From Dehalococcoidia bacterium (lineage in GTDB: Bacteria; Chloroflexota; Dehalococcoidia; Lucifugimonadales; SHYT01), in NCBI GenBank assembly GCA_009693055.1, contig SHYA01000001.1:186001-250000 (forward strand): a stretch of DNA of 64,000 bases, written 5' to 3'. The translations under genes and the position numbers were made by a program. The notes below the pieces were generated by a model that was not told the origin of the DNA, did not search any database, and was given only the letters and a program-made list of their open reading frames with translations. This document shows positions 63,754 through 64,000 of the stretch, piece after piece (position 1 is the stretch's first letter; every line of letters begins with the position of its first letter).

Positions 63754-64000
63754 ATGGCGAGCAAGGCGCCAGTGACATCCACTTCTCAGGGTTGGCTGGT
63801 TGACCGATTGCGCCGCCTCGGCAGGGAAGCCACCGTTTGCCTGCTGGCGGGCCTCATAGCGGGCGCTCTCGTGGGAGGCATCGGGGGACGTTTAGCCATG
63901 CGGGTCTCAGCGGCTGCCGGCGGGGACGAGATCGCGGGCCGCATCACCGAGGCCGAAGCCACTGTGGGAGACATCACTAACATAACTAGCGTCGCGCATC
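63754..64000 (+). CDS. Membrane protein, 3'-truncated by window edge
   Basis: 82 residues visible from ATG 63754 (GAGGG upstream). A basic N terminus (WLVDRLRRLGREATV) is followed by a hydrophobic helix with GLIAGALVGGIGGRLAMRV, a Gly-rich helix ending in GRLAMR, and the start of a soluble loop. Family not assigned; the rest lies outside the window. Confidence 0.6.
   Translation, partial: MASKAPVTSTSQGWLVDRLRRLGREATVCLLAGLIAGALVGGIGGRLAMRVSAAAGGDEIAGRITEAEATVGDITNITSVAH

Overview
This is a GC-rich bacterial chromosome window, densely packed on both strands. I infer a member of the Chloroflexota, probably the Dehalococcoidia/SAR202 side. The grounds are orphan family-5 solute-binding lipoproteins with Ala/Pro-rich linkers, a dnaJ-hspR-clpC heat-shock operon, a menaquinone-type menG, split glycine dehydrogenase subunits (gcvPA/gcvPB) and several small lineage-type proteins. 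That placement is inference; no rRNA is present to confirm it.

Layout. 1-0.7 kb: start of a Complex I operon (nuoA, partial nuoB). 0.95-4.9 kb: uvrA, a 53-aa membrane protein and a LiaF-like membrane protein. 4.9-9.5 kb: two paralogous solute-binding lipoproteins plus the 5' remnant of a third copy. 9.7-19.7 kb: serine hydrolase, an 18-codon ORF with a perfect Shine-Dalgarno between a promoter and a terminator, aminotransferase, enoyl-CoA hydratase, two tandem SDR genes (the second frameshifted), menG, moeA and a proline-rich surface protein. 19.7-23.3 kb: pheS-pheT. 24.5-28.3 kb: dnaJ-hspR-clpC. 28.5-32.3 kb: hydrolase, VTT-domain protein, HAD protein and a two-gene ABC exporter.

32.3-36.5 kb is the most striking part. 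Three thiol-redox genes (peroxiredoxin-like, DsbA/FrnE-like, ArsC/Spx-like) each carry one in-frame TGA exactly where the first Cys of a CxxC motif belongs. Each TGA is followed at a suitable distance by a stem-loop that fits the bacterial SECIS pattern, and two of the three loops are identical (AGUU). I read these as three clustered selenoproteins. Between them lie a frameshifted dienelactone hydrolase and two clear pseudogenes (a VOC protein and comF).

36.5-44.7 kb: HAD phosphatase, polyprenyl diphosphate synthase, metG, a VLRF1-type putative peptidyl-tRNA hydrolase, rsmI, a membrane-anchored sulfite-oxidase-family molybdoenzyme, a frameshifted membrane protein and a flavin reductase. 44.9-51.1 kb: tRNA-Ile(GAT), an SRA-like/HNH endonuclease flanked by short direct repeats, then the glycine cleavage operon gcvT-gcvH-gcvPA-(DUF393)-(DUF559)-gcvPB, interrupted by a DUF559 nuclease bounded by palindromes.

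51.1-61.2 kb: a methionine/SAM-recycling region. On the minus strand mtnA, mtnP, rhodanese, a hypothetical protein, a PfkB sugar/nucleoside kinase, a frameshifted two-domain kinase, metK and a phosphohexomutase follow a SAM-I riboswitch with a terminator. ahcY is divergent on the plus strand. 61.2-64 kb: UPF0102 remnant, rnhB, ffh and the start of a membrane protein.

At least seven genes carry single-base frameshifts, several in homopolymers. These may be sequence errors or real decay, so the affected genes are flagged rather than called dead outright.
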